The notes under the pieces were generated by a model. It did no database searches, was not told where the DNA came from, and saw only the letters and a list, made by a program, of their open reading frames with translations. DNA of 64,000 nucleotides from CAIJXB01 sp964455905 (GTDB lineage Bacteria > Chlamydiota > Chlamydiia > Chlamydiales > Rhabdochlamydiaceae): assembly GCA_964455905.1 (NCBI GenBank), contig CAYVYN010000006.1:79502-143501 (forward strand), in the 5' to 3' direction. The stretch's first letter is position 1; each line of letters opens with the position of its first letter. This document shows positions 46,075-55,564 of the stretch, piece by piece. The position numbers and the translations under genes were made by a program.

Positions 46075-47307
46075 GTGGAAATACAGGATCTTGTCATAGT
46101 TGGAGCGGGTGCAGCCGGGTGTTTTGCAGCAGCAGTTGTGGGGCAAATTAATCCCAACTTACGTATTGTTTTATTAGAAAAAACTCGACAACCGTTAGCG
46201 AAGGTCCGTATTTCGGGTGGTGGGCGCTGTAATGTAACTCATAATTGTTTTGATGTTTCTAAATTAGTTGCTAACTACCCTAGAGGCAGTGACTTTTTAA
46301 AGGGAGCTTTTCATAGATTTCAACCTCAAGATATGATTAATTGGCTTGAATCTCAAGGGGTTGTTTTAAAGGTTGAAGCCGACGGCAGAATGTTTCCGGT
46401 AAGTAATTCTTCGGCTACTATTATAGATTGTTTTTTGGGTTTAATTAAAAAACAAGGAGTCAATCTTCTTTTAGAGAGTGAAGTTATTCAGCTTGTTTCA
46501 AAGTCGTCTTACTGGGAACTGGTATTAAAAAATGGCCAAACGTTGTTTTCTAAAAAAGTTCTCTTTACAACAGGTGGAGTTGTTAAATCATATTCTATCA
46601 TAGAGGATCTTGGGCATGTTATGGAAAAGCCTTTGCCTTCTCTTTTTACTTTTGAACTCCAAGAGGAGTGGATCAAAAAATTAACAGGTTCAGTTATTGC
46701 TTCTGCTGAAATTTCCATAGAAGGATCTCGATTTACTTCAACGGGACCTTTACTTATTACGCATTGGGGTTTTAGTGGTCCCGCTATTTTAAAGTTATCG
46801 GCTTTTGCTGCTAAATGGCTTTTTGATCTCAATTATCAAGCAGTGATTCATCTTAATTGGACGGGCGAAAAAAAGCTTATCGCTGTGAAAGAGACTCTTT
46901 TACGAGAAAAGAAAGGCTCTCCTGGAAAGAAAATTCTTCTCTGTCCTCTTTTTTCTTTATCTAAAAATTTATGGAGAGCTGTTCTTCTAGAGATAAATCC
47001 TTCTCTTGAAGATAGGGTTTGGGCTCGAATTTCTCCTAAAGAACTTGATACTTTGGCAGAAGCCCTTTATAGAATGCCTTTTAAAATGATCGGCAAAAGC
47101 ACCAATAAGGATGAATTTGTGACCTGTGGAGGCGTTTCATTAGATGAGATTTATCCTAAGACGATGGAAAGTAAAAAAGCTGGAGGGATTTATTTTGCAG
47201 GAGAGGTTTTGAATATTGATGGGGTTACTGGTGGTTTTAATTTTCAAAATGCCTGGACCAGCGCTTGGATTGCTGCAAACGCTATAGCCCAGGCCCTTTC
47301 TAGCTAA
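46075..47307 (+). CDS. HI0933/BaiN-family flavoprotein
   Basis: FAD-binding oxidoreductase of unknown substrate. 410 aa. GTG start at 46075 with GGGGGA five bases upstream. N-terminal FAD motif VIVGAGAAGCFAAAVVGQ, the family signature KVRISGGGRCNVTHN (about residues 43-57), internal LLITHWGFSGPAILKLS and the C-terminal AGEVLNIDGVTGGFNFQNAW are all intact. The family is widespread and annotated as NAD(P)/FAD-dependent oxidoreductase. Convergent overlap of eight bases with the next gene. Confidence 0.93.
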   Translation: MEIQDLVIVGAGAAGCFAAAVVGQINPNLRIVLLEKTRQPLAKVRISGGGRCNVTHNCFDVSKLVANYPRGSDFLKGAFHRFQPQDMINWLESQGVVLKVEADGRMFPVSNSSATIIDCFLGLIKKQGVNLLLESEVIQLVSKSSYWELVLKNGQTLFSKKVLFTTGGVVKSYSIIEDLGHVMEKPLPSLFTFELQEEWIKKLTGSVIASAEISIEGSRFTSTGPLLITHWGFSGPAILKLSAFAAKWLFDLNYQAVIHLNWTGEKKLIAVKETLLREKKGSPGKKILLCPLFSLSKNLWRAVLLEINPSLEDRVWARISPKELDTLAEALYRMPFKMIGKSTNKDEFVTCGGVSLDEIYPKTMESKKAGGIYFAGEVLNIDGVTGGFNFQNAWTSAWIAANAIAQALSS

Positions 47308-47950
47308 AAGAGGTTTCTTTTTTCATTGTTTGAAAAACAAAAAGAGAGATACCGAATCCTATAGAAGCACCTATAAGAGCATCGCTAAGAAAACACTCTG
47401 TTAGTAGAGCCGGTATAAAAGCTAGAAGACAGCCTCCTACAAAAAATTGGTTGGAGCGTTTTTGGTATAAGCAACCAAAGGCCCCGCTAAGGGCTCCTAT
47501 ATTGCAAGATGTGAGATTCGGAAATGAGTGGAAAGATGGGTTCCAGTTAAAAAGGCGCATAGTAATTTCTCCGTGATCAAATAACCAGGAGGGGTTTGAT
47601 CTTCCTAAAATAATAGCTAAAAATTGACCAACTAACAAAGAGAGAGCTGTCGTCATGGATAGCATTTGAAGTCTTCTGCTTTTTCTTTCATTTTTTAAGA
47701 TAAAACGGATCCAGAAAAAAAGAGATGGGAATAAGACAAGAGAAAGAAATGGAGAGAATATACGAGAAATAAGAAGGAGAGGGTCTTGGATAGAGCTTTG
47801 TACTGAATAAAAAAACAAAGCTAAGGACTTGTCGATAAAAAGAAAAGAGATCAAAGTAAGGAAAGCTATGATGCCAAGTGCTATTTTATTTTTGTAGAAG
47901 GCTCCTCCAAATTTTTTAGAGCGGCTATTTTTATTGAAATCGATAATCAT
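47300..47950 (-). CDS. PAP2-like membrane protein, active-site motifs degenerate
   Basis: 216-aa inner-membrane protein with five or six hydrophobic segments laid out like PAP2 phosphatases (lipid phosphatases). I start it at 47950, after AAGGA; 12 extra codons to 47986 have no site. The region GRSNPSWLFDHG (about 110) recalls motif 1, SFHSFPNLTS (about 130) occupies the place of the PSGH motif, and TECFLSDALIGASIG the place of motif 3, but the PSGH His and the motif-3 His are not seen. It may be a non-catalytic or altered relative. Divergent from proC with 73 bases between starts. Confidence 0.65.
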   Translation of the reverse strand: MIIDFNKNSRSKKFGGAFYKNKIALGIIAFLTLISFLFIDKSLALFFYSVQSSIQDPLLLISRIFSPFLSLVLFPSLFFWIRFILKNERKSRRLQMLSMTTALSLLVGQFLAIILGRSNPSWLFDHGEITMRLFNWNPSFHSFPNLTSCNIGALSGAFGCLYQKRSNQFFVGGCLLAFIPALLTECFLSDALIGASIGFGISLFVFQTMKKETSFS

Positions 47951-48023
47951 AAAAAAATCCTTTTGTAATAAGGTCATGATAGACAAAGAAGAGGAAAATA
48001 GGAAAGTAAAAAAAAGAGGTTTT

Positions 48024-48779
48024 ATGAAAATTACGATAATTGGTGTTGGTAATATGGGGACTATTTTGGCTAGGTATTTAAGCCAAAAACATACCGTTGT
48101 TTTGTGTGATCATCATCTTGAAAAAGGACAGGCTATAGCTGCTGAAATAGGAGGCTCTTTCTTTTTAGATCCTACTGAAGCTATTTCTGGAGCAGACCTT
48201 ATTATCTTTGCTATAAAGCCTAAGGATCTCGGTGGTTTAGCTCGCGTTCTTTTGGGGAAAATTTCTTCTTCTCAGTCTCTTATTAGTATTTTGGCGGGCG
48301 TGGAGATTTCTAAATTCAAAGAATGGTTTCCAGATAGTACGATTGTTCGTATGATGCCTAATTTAGCCATTTCAATAGGAAACGGTCTAATCGCGTTTTC
48401 TTCGCCGCAAATTTCTGTAGAACAAAAAAAACATTTAGATTTTCTTTTTGCTAAGATGGGCAAGGTGTTCTGGATTCCAGAAAATAAAATGAATTCTTTT
48501 GCTTCTCTAGCTGCCTCTTCGCCTGCTTTTATTTTTGTTTTAATAGAAGCTATGATAGAAGCTGGCATAGGATTGGGCTTTTCGGCCTTAGAGGCAAGAG
48601 AAATCGTTTTAGGGGTTGTTTCCGGTGCGACTTCGTTACTTGATCAAACAGGAAAAACTCCAGGAGAATTGAAATGGCAAGTTACTTCTCCTGGGGGAAC
48701 GACAATTAAGGGCATTAAAGAATTAGAGGCTAATTCTTTTCGCATAGCTATTTGGAAAGCTATAGAAGCCTCTAGCTAA
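48024..48779 (+). CDS. proC: Pyrroline-5-carboxylate reductase ProC
   Basis: Last step of proline synthesis, NADPH-dependent. The ATG at 48024 (AGAGG upstream) gives 251 aa starting KITIIGVGNMGTILARYL, the correct Rossmann start; the longer frame from 47934 has no support. Other motifs: FAIKPKDL, RMMPNLAISIGNGL, ASSPAFIFVLIEAMIEAGIG and the signature QVTSPGGTTIKGIKELE. The stop overlaps the convergent putP by four bases; the pairing with a proline-type symporter is suggestive of proline supply. Confidence 0.95.
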   Translation: MKITIIGVGNMGTILARYLSQKHTVVLCDHHLEKGQAIAAEIGGSFFLDPTEAISGADLIIFAIKPKDLGGLARVLLGKISSSQSLISILAGVEISKFKEWFPDSTIVRMMPNLAISIGNGLIAFSSPQISVEQKKHLDFLFAKMGKVFWIPENKMNSFASLAASSPAFIFVLIEAMIEAGIGLGFSALEAREIVLGVVSGATSLLDQTGKTPGELKWQVTSPGGTTIKGIKELEANSFRIAIWKAIEASS

Positions 48780-50218
48780 GTTTTACCTAGTGCAGTTTTT
48801 TGCTTTTTTTTTTCAGTTAAAAAGGCACTTACCCAGATTGCTATAAAACTTGCAGCAAATCCAATTAAAATAGGATCTATAGAGAGGAGGAGTTTTTTAT
48901 TAATCCATGGCCAAACAGCAGAAGAAATTCCTCCTGATAAGATACCAGCCCAAGCAATAGAGGTGTTACTTTTTTTAGAATAAAGAGAGTAAATTAATAT
49001 GGGGCCAAAGGAGGCTCCAAGACCTGACCAGGCATAAAGAACAAGTTCGTAGACTGTATTGATCTTGTAAAAAGCAATCAAAAATGCAATTAGAGAAATT
49101 CCTAGAGTACTGGCCCTAGAAACTAGAACGAGTTCTTTAGAAGACGCATTCTTTTTCCAACTCCTTTTATAGATGTCTTCTGTAAATGTAGAACATAACA
49201 CAAGAATTTGAGAGCTCATTACATTCATGCAAGCTGCAATGATCGCACAAAGAATGAGGCCTATAAAAAATGGATGAAAAGAAGTCTTTACCATTTCAAT
49301 AAAAAGCATTTCTGGATTTTCAAGGCCAGACTTAAAGAAGGGAATAGCCACAAGTCCGACTAAAACAGCTGCTCCAAGAGAAAGAATCATCCAGCTCATT
49401 CCAATAAATTTCGATTTGGTAATTTCTTCTGCGTTTTTAATCCCCATGAATTTAGTGATGATGGTTGGTTGTCCAAAATATCCAAGACCCCATCCAAGCA
49501 TGACTCCAATAATTCCAAAAGTATTTTTTATAGAAAATTCAGGAAACGAAAGTAGGTTGTTATTTCTAAGGGCTGCCGCTTCTTGAATTCCTCCAAATCC
49601 GCCTACCTTATCAAAAAGGAAGCAAGGAACGAAAATGATAATTGCCATAAGAAAAAGCCCCTGAAAGAGGTCAATCCAAGCTAGAGTTCTATATCCTCCT
49701 ACAAGAACATAAGGTAGAGTTACTAATATACTAATTAAGGTCGCTAATTCATACGAAATAGGAAAAAGACTTTCTAGCAAAATTCCGAGAGCCATGAGTC
49801 CAACTGATACATATAGAATGTAGAATAAAGAGCAGAGAGCTGTAGCAGTTAGTCGTAAAAAACCAGACGTGTCTTTAAAATGATCGCCTAAATAGGAGAA
49901 AAAAGTAAGGCTTTCAGATTTTTCTGTTGCAACTCGGATTTTTCTCGCGATAAAATGCCAATTTAAAAACATGCAGAGAGTAAGTCCTGCTGCAATCCAA
50001 ATTTTTGTAACTCCGTAAAGGAAAATCATAGAAGGAAATGCCATAAATAACCAGCTACTCATATCACTAGCATGGGCAGCTAGAGCTGTAACCCAATAAT
50101 TTAAAGAACGGTTTCCCAGAATAAAATCGGAGGAGCTTATTTTTTTATTATAAAGAACAACACCTATTAATACGATACAGGAAAAATATAAAAAAAATGC
50201 ACCTAACTCATATAGCAT
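48776..50218 (-). CDS. putP: Sodium:solute symporter, PutP-like
   Basis: SSSF-family Na+-coupled transporter of the inner membrane, most similar in layout to the proline permease PutP. 480 aa with about 12-13 membrane helices. Family marks: ILGNRSLNYWVTALAAHASD, MSSWLFMAFPS, GGYRTLAWIDLFQGLFL, GWGLGYFGQPTIITKFMGIK and CAIIAACMNVMSSQIL. An AGGAG ribosome-binding site precedes the ATG. Proline as substrate is likely but not certain. Confidence 0.93.
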   Translation of the reverse strand: MLYELGAFFLYFSCIVLIGVVLYNKKISSSDFILGNRSLNYWVTALAAHASDMSSWLFMAFPSMIFLYGVTKIWIAAGLTLCMFLNWHFIARKIRVATEKSESLTFFSYLGDHFKDTSGFLRLTATALCSLFYILYVSVGLMALGILLESLFPISYELATLISILVTLPYVLVGGYRTLAWIDLFQGLFLMAIIIFVPCFLFDKVGGFGGIQEAAALRNNNLLSFPEFSIKNTFGIIGVMLGWGLGYFGQPTIITKFMGIKNAEEITKSKFIGMSWMILSLGAAVLVGLVAIPFFKSGLENPEMLFIEMVKTSFHPFFIGLILCAIIAACMNVMSSQILVLCSTFTEDIYKRSWKKNASSKELVLVSRASTLGISLIAFLIAFYKINTVYELVLYAWSGLGASFGPILIYSLYSKKSNTSIAWAGILSGGISSAVWPWINKKLLLSIDPILIGFAASFIAIWVSAFLTEKKKQKTALGKT

Positions 50219-50298
50219 AAAGATCTCCTAATTTTCAGGAGATTCTAATTCGTTTTCTCTATAATTGTATAGCAAAATTAATTAGAAGAGTTTAAGGT

Positions 50299-50697
50299 CT
50301 AGTCTGATTCCGTTTCGCCTAGAAAGAAGATAAAATCTTCGATCATCCCAAAGTTCTTTTCTGGCGTAGAGTATCTAAGTAAAATATAAAGACCAACTGC
50401 GCTGGTTGCTATTGCAGAACTTATTGCAGATGTTGAGCTAAGCATTGTAATACTTGTGATTCCAAAATAAATTAGCGAACAGCCTGTTGCGATAGCAAGG
50501 GCTGGGGGAGAGAAGCAAGCTCCAGCAGCCAAGCTCACAAAAGGAGAGGCTCCTAGATTATAGGCTACAAGTCCGATAGCAGCTAGCGCTGTTCTCAAGA
50601 TTATTCGAAGTAAGTGCCCGTTTACCTCCGTTTCGGTTTTGTATTGCTTAAATTCATGGATTGTTTTTTCTAATGAATTTGGAATAAAAAAAATCAT
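50299..50697 (-). CDS. Inc-like hydrophobic protein (132 aa)
   Basis: Unknown. A basic N-terminal 30 residues, then hydrophobic segments at about 31-52, 54-85 and 88-108, leaving a short acidic tail. An AGGA site lies six bases before the ATG. The length, lack of signal peptide and clustered hydrophobic hairpins fit an inclusion-membrane type protein, but with three or four segments it is less typical than the ones at 33.6-34.8 kb. Stand-alone gene between putP and pyk. Confidence 0.6.
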   Translation of the reverse strand: MIFFIPNSLEKTIHEFKQYKTETEVNGHLLRIILRTALAAIGLVAYNLGASPFVSLAAGACFSPPALAIATGCSLIYFGITSITMLSSTSAISSAIATSAVGLYILLRYSTPEKNFGMIEDFIFFLGETESD

Positions 50698-50920
50698 TCG
50701 ATTTCCTTTGTTGTTATTTTTTTGTAAATTATATCTTTGTATTTATTTTTAATCAATTATATCTTGATATTTGAATTTTGAATTGGTTTCTTGAGTGTAA
50801 ATAAAATATTTCGAACTTGTTTGGGTTTTTGTTTTATTTTTTATGAAAAAAAGTGGACAAAGTCTATGCCTAACAGTATTATCTGCATAATTTTATGCGA
50901 ATATAAGAAGGGAGATTTGT

Positions 50921-52345
50921 ATGGGAAAAGGAGAAAGGATTTGCACGAAAATTGTCTGTACAATGGGTCCATCAGTTAACGAATATCACAAAATTTTAGA
51001 GCTTATTGATGCAGGAATGAATGTAGCTAGGCTCAATTTCAGCCACGGGACATTTGAGGGCCACAAGGGTGTTATTGATAAGCTGAAAAAAGCAAGAGAA
51101 GAGAGGGGCATTCCGCTTGCGATTATGTTAGATACGAAAGGCCCAGAGATTCGACTTGGAACAGTTTCTGGAGGAAGCTTACTTGTTACTTCCAAGGAAA
51201 AAGTCCATCTTGTAAGAAATAGTGACGCGAAGGGAATTGTTGTTCATCCTGAAGTTGTCTTCGATTATTTAGATGTGGGTCATACTGTTTTATTTGATGA
51301 TGGGTATATTTCTTCTGTTGTTGTTGAAAAAACAAAAGACGGTGTTTTAGTAGAAATTAAAAATGCAGGTATTTTAAAAAGTCAAAAAGGGGTCAATCTT
51401 CCAGAAGTAATAGTTCCCTTGCCTGCTATGACACAAGAAGATGTTGATAGCATTATTTTTGGTTGTGAACAAGGGCTTGATGTAATTGCTGCTTCTTTTA
51501 TTCGTTCTGCGGAACACGTTCTTGAAATTAAAAAACTTTTAGCAGATCAAGGGAAACCGGATATTTTTGTTATTGCAAAAATTGAAAATAGACAGGGTGT
51601 TGAAAATTTTGATGAAATTTTACAAGTCGCAGATGGAATTATGGTAGCTCGTGGTGATTTAGGAGTTGAGTTGCCGCTTTATGAGGTTCCTAGTTTACAG
51701 AAAATGATGATTCATAAATGTTATAGCTCGGGTAAGCCTGTTATTACAGCTACTCAAATGTTGGAGTCTATGATACAAAATCCAAGACCGACAAGAGCTG
51801 AAGTTTCAGATGTAGCTAATGCTATTTATGATAGCACTTCCGCGGTGATGCTTTCCGGCGAAACAGCAATAGGGTTATATCCAGTTGAAACAGTAAAAAT
51901 GATGAAAAGTATCATTTTAGAAGCAGAAAAAAAGTTCGACTATCAAGCTTTTTTTTATCAAAATACTCGAAAAGAAATCTATGACACGGCTTCTTCTGTC
52001 GCTTTAGCTACAGTAAATACAGCCTATAGTTTAAGCGCTAAGTCTATTTTTGTATTTACTAATAGCGGTTTTACAGCTCGTCTTTTGTCCAGATTTCGAC
52101 CTCAGATCCCAATATTTGCTTTGGCGTCTACGAAAGAGTCCTACCATTCTATGGCTGTTTTGTGGGGGGTGGTCCCAGTTCCTCCTTATCACGCAAAGAA
52201 TATGCAAGACGCTTTTTCAAGAGTTAGTGATTTTGTACGTGATTTAGGGTGCATTGAAAAAGGTGACCCTGTTTTGATTACAGCAGGATCTCCCTTCGGT
52301 ATAACAGGAACCACGAATATGATGATCGTGGAGAAAATGCCTTAG
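50921..52345 (+). CDS. pyk: Pyruvate kinase
   Basis: Final ATP-making step of glycolysis. 474 aa. It starts KIVCTMGPSVNEYHKILELI; substrate and metal motifs MNVARLNFSHG, LDTKGPEIR, VIAKIENRQGVENFDEILQ, the loop MVARGDLGVELP and PVITATQMLESM with PTRAEVSDVANAI are intact. The C-terminal domain (about 340-474) is of usual size. AAGGGAG precedes the ATG. Together with the PPi-type PFK this gives the two key irreversible-type glycolytic steps in this window. Convergent overlap of four bases with rsmE. Confidence 0.96.
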   Translation: MGKGERICTKIVCTMGPSVNEYHKILELIDAGMNVARLNFSHGTFEGHKGVIDKLKKAREERGIPLAIMLDTKGPEIRLGTVSGGSLLVTSKEKVHLVRNSDAKGIVVHPEVVFDYLDVGHTVLFDDGYISSVVVEKTKDGVLVEIKNAGILKSQKGVNLPEVIVPLPAMTQEDVDSIIFGCEQGLDVIAASFIRSAEHVLEIKKLLADQGKPDIFVIAKIENRQGVENFDEILQVADGIMVARGDLGVELPLYEVPSLQKMMIHKCYSSGKPVITATQMLESMIQNPRPTRAEVSDVANAIYDSTSAVMLSGETAIGLYPVETVKMMKSIILEAEKKFDYQAFFYQNTRKEIYDTASSVALATVNTAYSLSAKSIFVFTNSGFTARLLSRFRPQIPIFALASTKESYHSMAVLWGVVPVPPYHAKNMQDAFSRVSDFVRDLGCIEKGDPVLITAGSPFGITGTTNMMIVEKMP

Positions 52346-53085
52346 TTTTTATGGCTATTTTCTATTAAAAAAGCAGAAGCTATAGAAAGGGAAAAAATTG
52401 CAGCGGTATCTGTCCTTAAAATATTAGAGTGCAAGAAAACGCCGTTCATTCCTAAAGAGTCTCTCATGTGGACTGTTTCTTTGATGTGAAATCCTTTTTC
52501 TGGTCCAATCGCTATTAAAATGGAATTTTCTACTTTCTTTTGCATGTGCAGTAAAAAAGAATTTGAACTTGGAGCTTTGGTGTCTCCAAAGAAACAAGTT
52601 ATTTCAGAGCTAGGAGGGGTCCAAGAAAGAAGAGGGCTATAAAATGTTAGTTCTGGTAGATGAAGTCTTCCACATTGTTTTGCAGCTGAAATGATAATAT
52701 GGTTAATCCTATCTATTTGAGAAGAGCTAAATTCTTTTTTTTCGCTAAGCATGCCCGGAAATAACCATATTTTAGTTACGCCAAGCTCTACGCTTTTTTC
52801 TAGAATATATTCTAGTCTAGGTTGGCGAGGTGTTGCTTGTGCTAAAATAAGTTCGTAAGTCGGTTTTGTTTTTTTTTCTATTGAAAGAATAGATAGCACC
52901 GCCTGTTTATTTTCTAAAGATTCTATAATGCTTTGAGCTAGAATTCCTTTGCCGTTTATTAGCTCTATGATTTCCCCTTTTTTTAATCTAACAACATGAG
53001 CTAGATGGTGAAATTCTTCATTTTTCAAGAAAACAGTGTCGTTCTTTTCTAGGGGTGTATTAATATAAAATCTTTCAATTGGCAT
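52342..53085 (-). CDS. rsmE: 16S rRNA m3U1498 methyltransferase RsmE
   Basis: Methylates U1498 in 16S rRNA. 247 aa: an N-terminal PUA-like domain (RFYI, EFHHLAHVVRLKKGE) and a SPOUT domain with a deep trefoil knot. Signatures: LEYILEKSVELGVTKI, AAKQCGRLHLPEL, IGPEKGF and LRTDTAAIFSLSIA; the last motif normally reads LR-x-ETA, so Asp replaces Glu here. It overlaps the upstream acyltransferase gene by 11 bases. Confidence 0.93.
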   Translation of the reverse strand: MPIERFYINTPLEKNDTVFLKNEEFHHLAHVVRLKKGEIIELINGKGILAQSIIESLENKQAVLSILSIEKKTKPTYELILAQATPRQPRLEYILEKSVELGVTKIWLFPGMLSEKKEFSSSQIDRINHIIISAAKQCGRLHLPELTFYSPLLSWTPPSSEITCFFGDTKAPSSNSFLLHMQKKVENSILIAIGPEKGFHIKETVHMRDSLGMNGVFLHSNILRTDTAAIFSLSIASAFLIENSHKN

Positions 53086-54337
53086 GTAAAATGGCCTTTT
53101 TAAGGAGCTTTGGTAACGGGGTTTCTATAGTGAGTCTAGCTTCTTTGCACAGGTCGTTGCGGTTTATAGCATTTTGTGCGGCTAGCTTTAGGAAATGTTT
53201 GCTTAAAGGTTCTTCGTTGCTGAAGTTGAAAATGAGTTTATAGCGATAGTCTGGCGTTTTTATCTCTCTGTAGTCTTTGTAAATGTGCTCTTCTATGTTT
53301 TCTACGTGTAGTGGCCTTGGCGTAAAGCAGGAAATAAGTTCTGTAGGGTAAATTTCTCTAAAAGTTAAAATGGTTTCTTCTTCAGTTTCGTAGTTAAGAT
53401 TTTCTTTAGGGAAAATAATTGCGATAGCATCTTGTCTATAGATTTTTTTTATTTTTCCAAGTAACTGTTGTTTCCAGCGGTTATGTTGCCAAAGCCATTC
53501 TTCAGGGTTTTCTTTTATGCTTTTTTCTAAAGGTGATAGGGCTTGAAGCATCAGATTGGGTATTTCTTCATTTGATGGAACCTTTTGATTAGGCCAAATT
53601 GCCTTTGAATAGGTTATCAAATATTTACCACTCTTTCGCGTCATCGTTGCTGTGATGATCGGGCTTCCACTACGATAAGAAAGAAGAGCAGGAAGGGGAG
53701 ATGTCCATGCTTCTCTCCCTAAAAATGGGGAGCTAAAGCCTGATCCGGGCATGCCCTGATCCCCTACAATACCTAAAAACTTCCCCTTTTTTAAAGCTTT
53801 AAGGCCTTCTTTTACCGCTTGAGTAGGAAGAACGATTTTTCCTCCAAACTTTTCTCTTATCGATAGAATCCAATTGTATAGATAGGAGTTTTTGATTGGT
53901 TGTCCTATAGCAACGCCTGGCATTCTAGATGTGCCTTCTAAAAAAAACAGTTCCCAGTTCGCTTGGTGGGCGCAAAGAAAAATAACGCCTTTGCCAGTAG
54001 ATAAAATTTGTTCAGCTTCAAGAGGGTTAACGCACTCTGCAATTTTTTTAATTTCTGTTTCTTTAGCTAGTTTTCCATATTCTAGGCATGTCGTTAAGAG
54101 GTTTCCTAGTGACTTTTTAGCAAGGGGGATGAGGTTTGGTGGACTTATAGTAAGATCGTTAGCTAACTTCAAGTTGCTAAGTGTTCTTTTTCTATATTTC
54201 GGTAAAAGCAAAAAAATAATAGAACCTAATCTATTTCCTATTTTTTGTAATACAGAATACGGCAAAAGAGATAATGGATAAAAAAAACTTCGTAAGGCGA
54301 TGTAGCTTAGATAGTGGGATATCTTCTGATTGTTCAT
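53075..54337 (-). CDS. lpxL: Lipid A late acyltransferase (LpxL/HtrB family)
   Basis: Adds a secondary acyl chain to lipid A at the inner membrane. The catalytic His-x4-acid motif is AHQANWE (about residue 125), and the GDQGMPGSG and WLWQHNRWK motifs are conserved. An N-terminal hydrophobic stretch (about 15-40) anchors it. At 420 aa it is about 110 residues longer than E. coli LpxL because of a C-terminal extension (from about residue 300); chlamydial HtrB proteins are also long. Works in the same pathway as LpxD in this window. Divergent from rluD. Confidence 0.92.
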   Translation of the reverse strand: MNNQKISHYLSYIALRSFFYPLSLLPYSVLQKIGNRLGSIIFLLLPKYRKRTLSNLKLANDLTISPPNLIPLAKKSLGNLLTTCLEYGKLAKETEIKKIAECVNPLEAEQILSTGKGVIFLCAHQANWELFFLEGTSRMPGVAIGQPIKNSYLYNWILSIREKFGGKIVLPTQAVKEGLKALKKGKFLGIVGDQGMPGSGFSSPFLGREAWTSPLPALLSYRSGSPIITATMTRKSGKYLITYSKAIWPNQKVPSNEEIPNLMLQALSPLEKSIKENPEEWLWQHNRWKQQLLGKIKKIYRQDAIAIIFPKENLNYETEEETILTFREIYPTELISCFTPRPLHVENIEEHIYKDYREIKTPDYRYKLIFNFSNEEPLSKHFLKLAAQNAINRNDLCKEARLTIETPLPKLLKKAILHAN

Positions 54338-54462
54338 GATTTTGTTTATAGCAAAAAAACAAATAAAATTCGATGTTTTATTTTATAAATTCATATAACA
54401 AGGAAAATCTTGCTTTTTTTAAGGAATTCCTTATAATTTATGCCAAAAAAGAAGGGAATTTT

Positions 54463-55302
54463 ATGGCGTGGATTGTTCAAAAAATACAACCAATTTTAGA
54501 TGCTCTCAAGGAGTTTGCTCCGGATAGTTCTAAAACAACTTTACGTTCTTGGCTTTCGGAAGGCCGAATTTTGGTGGATGGGAAAGTTGTTAAGGATCCT
54601 AGAGTTCTTGTAAATCCTGAAACTAAAATAGAACTTCAGAAAAAAAGACAATATTTTAGGCAGGGCTTTGAGATACTTTACCAAGACGAACATTTACTTG
54701 TTGTGTACAAGCCGGCGGGCCTTTTGAGTGTAGCCACGGAAACTGATCTTTCTGAAAACTTACACGAACATTTAAAATCTGCCTTTAGGGGGCGAACTGT
54801 TCACCCTGTTCATAGACTCGATCGAGAAGCTTCTGGGATTATGGTTTTTGCTTTCTCTGAAGAAGCTCTTTATAGGTTGAAAAGCCAGTTTGAAGAACAC
54901 TCAATTTTAAGAGAATATTTGGCAGTAGTAGAGGGAGAGCTAATTCCAGATTCAGGGACTTGGAAAAGCTATCTTTTAGAAGATGGAATTTATTATGTGA
55001 GAAGTGTGAAAGAAGAGTCTAGGGGCAAGCATGCTGTAACCCATTACGAAGTGATTAGAAAGGGCGACGGGACCTCTACTTTAAAGGTTACATTAGAAAC
55101 TGGCCGAAAAAATCAAATTAGAGTTCATACCTCAGAGGCAGGTTTTTCTATTTTGGGAGATAAAAAATATCGATCCAAGTGGGACTTTTATGATAGAGTT
55201 GCTTTGCAAGCTTGTAAGTTGGGATTTCAGCACCCTGTATTTTTAAAGCCTATGCTTTTTACAAGAGAGCCAGATCCTGAGTTTGCTCGTTTTATGCCTT
55301 AA
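54463..55302 (+). CDS. RluA/RluD-family pseudouridine synthase
   Basis: Isomerises uridine in 23S rRNA (or tRNA). The start at 54463 has GAAGGGA upstream; 30 further codons in frame back to 54373 have none. 279 aa: an N-terminal S4-like RNA-binding part (SKTTLRSWLSEGRILVDGKV, about 25-50) and the catalytic domain with the active-site Asp in VHRLDREASGIMVFA (about 125). GRKNQIRVH near 223 is also conserved. Which uridine it modifies cannot be decided here. Confidence 0.92.
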   Translation: MAWIVQKIQPILDALKEFAPDSSKTTLRSWLSEGRILVDGKVVKDPRVLVNPETKIELQKKRQYFRQGFEILYQDEHLLVVYKPAGLLSVATETDLSENLHEHLKSAFRGRTVHPVHRLDREASGIMVFAFSEEALYRLKSQFEEHSILREYLAVVEGELIPDSGTWKSYLLEDGIYYVRSVKEESRGKHAVTHYEVIRKGDGTSTLKVTLETGRKNQIRVHTSEAGFSILGDKKYRSKWDFYDRVALQACKLGFQHPVFLKPMLFTREPDPEFARFMP

Positions 55303-55394
55303 GTAAACACTCTTTGCTAAAAAAGACGAGGATGTTTTTTAATTATTTCAAGTGCTGTTTTAAATGATTAATTTATCATTTTATTCAACAGAAA

Positions 55395-55553
55395 TAGCTA
55401 ATTTTAATAAATGCATATTGAATCATTTAATAAATGAAAAAATAGAGCTGTTGCCTTAGTAAGTCCAAAAGAGGAAATCTAGTGTATTTCTTTAAGTACC
55501 TTGGTTCTTTCTGAGTATGTAGCCCGCTAGGGAATTGCTCTTGGGAAAATATG
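55395..55553 (+). pseudogene. Relic 3' end of a solenoid-repeat family gene
   Basis: CTAATTTTAATAAATGC and AAAATAGAGCTGTTGCC match the coding sequence of the paralogues near 58425-58475 and 61805-61855; GAGTATGTAG and the following GGGAA / GGAAAA match their extreme 3' end near 58725-58765. Stops and indels interrupt the frame, and about 180 bases between the two matches are missing. It is the remains of a fourth copy that lay directly upstream of the present array. Confidence 0.72.
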
Positions 55554-55564
55554 TTTTTAAATAA

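Noticed and set aside
48272..48568. Antisense ORF of 98 codons within proC
   Set aside because: Mirror of a conserved reading frame with no supporting signals.
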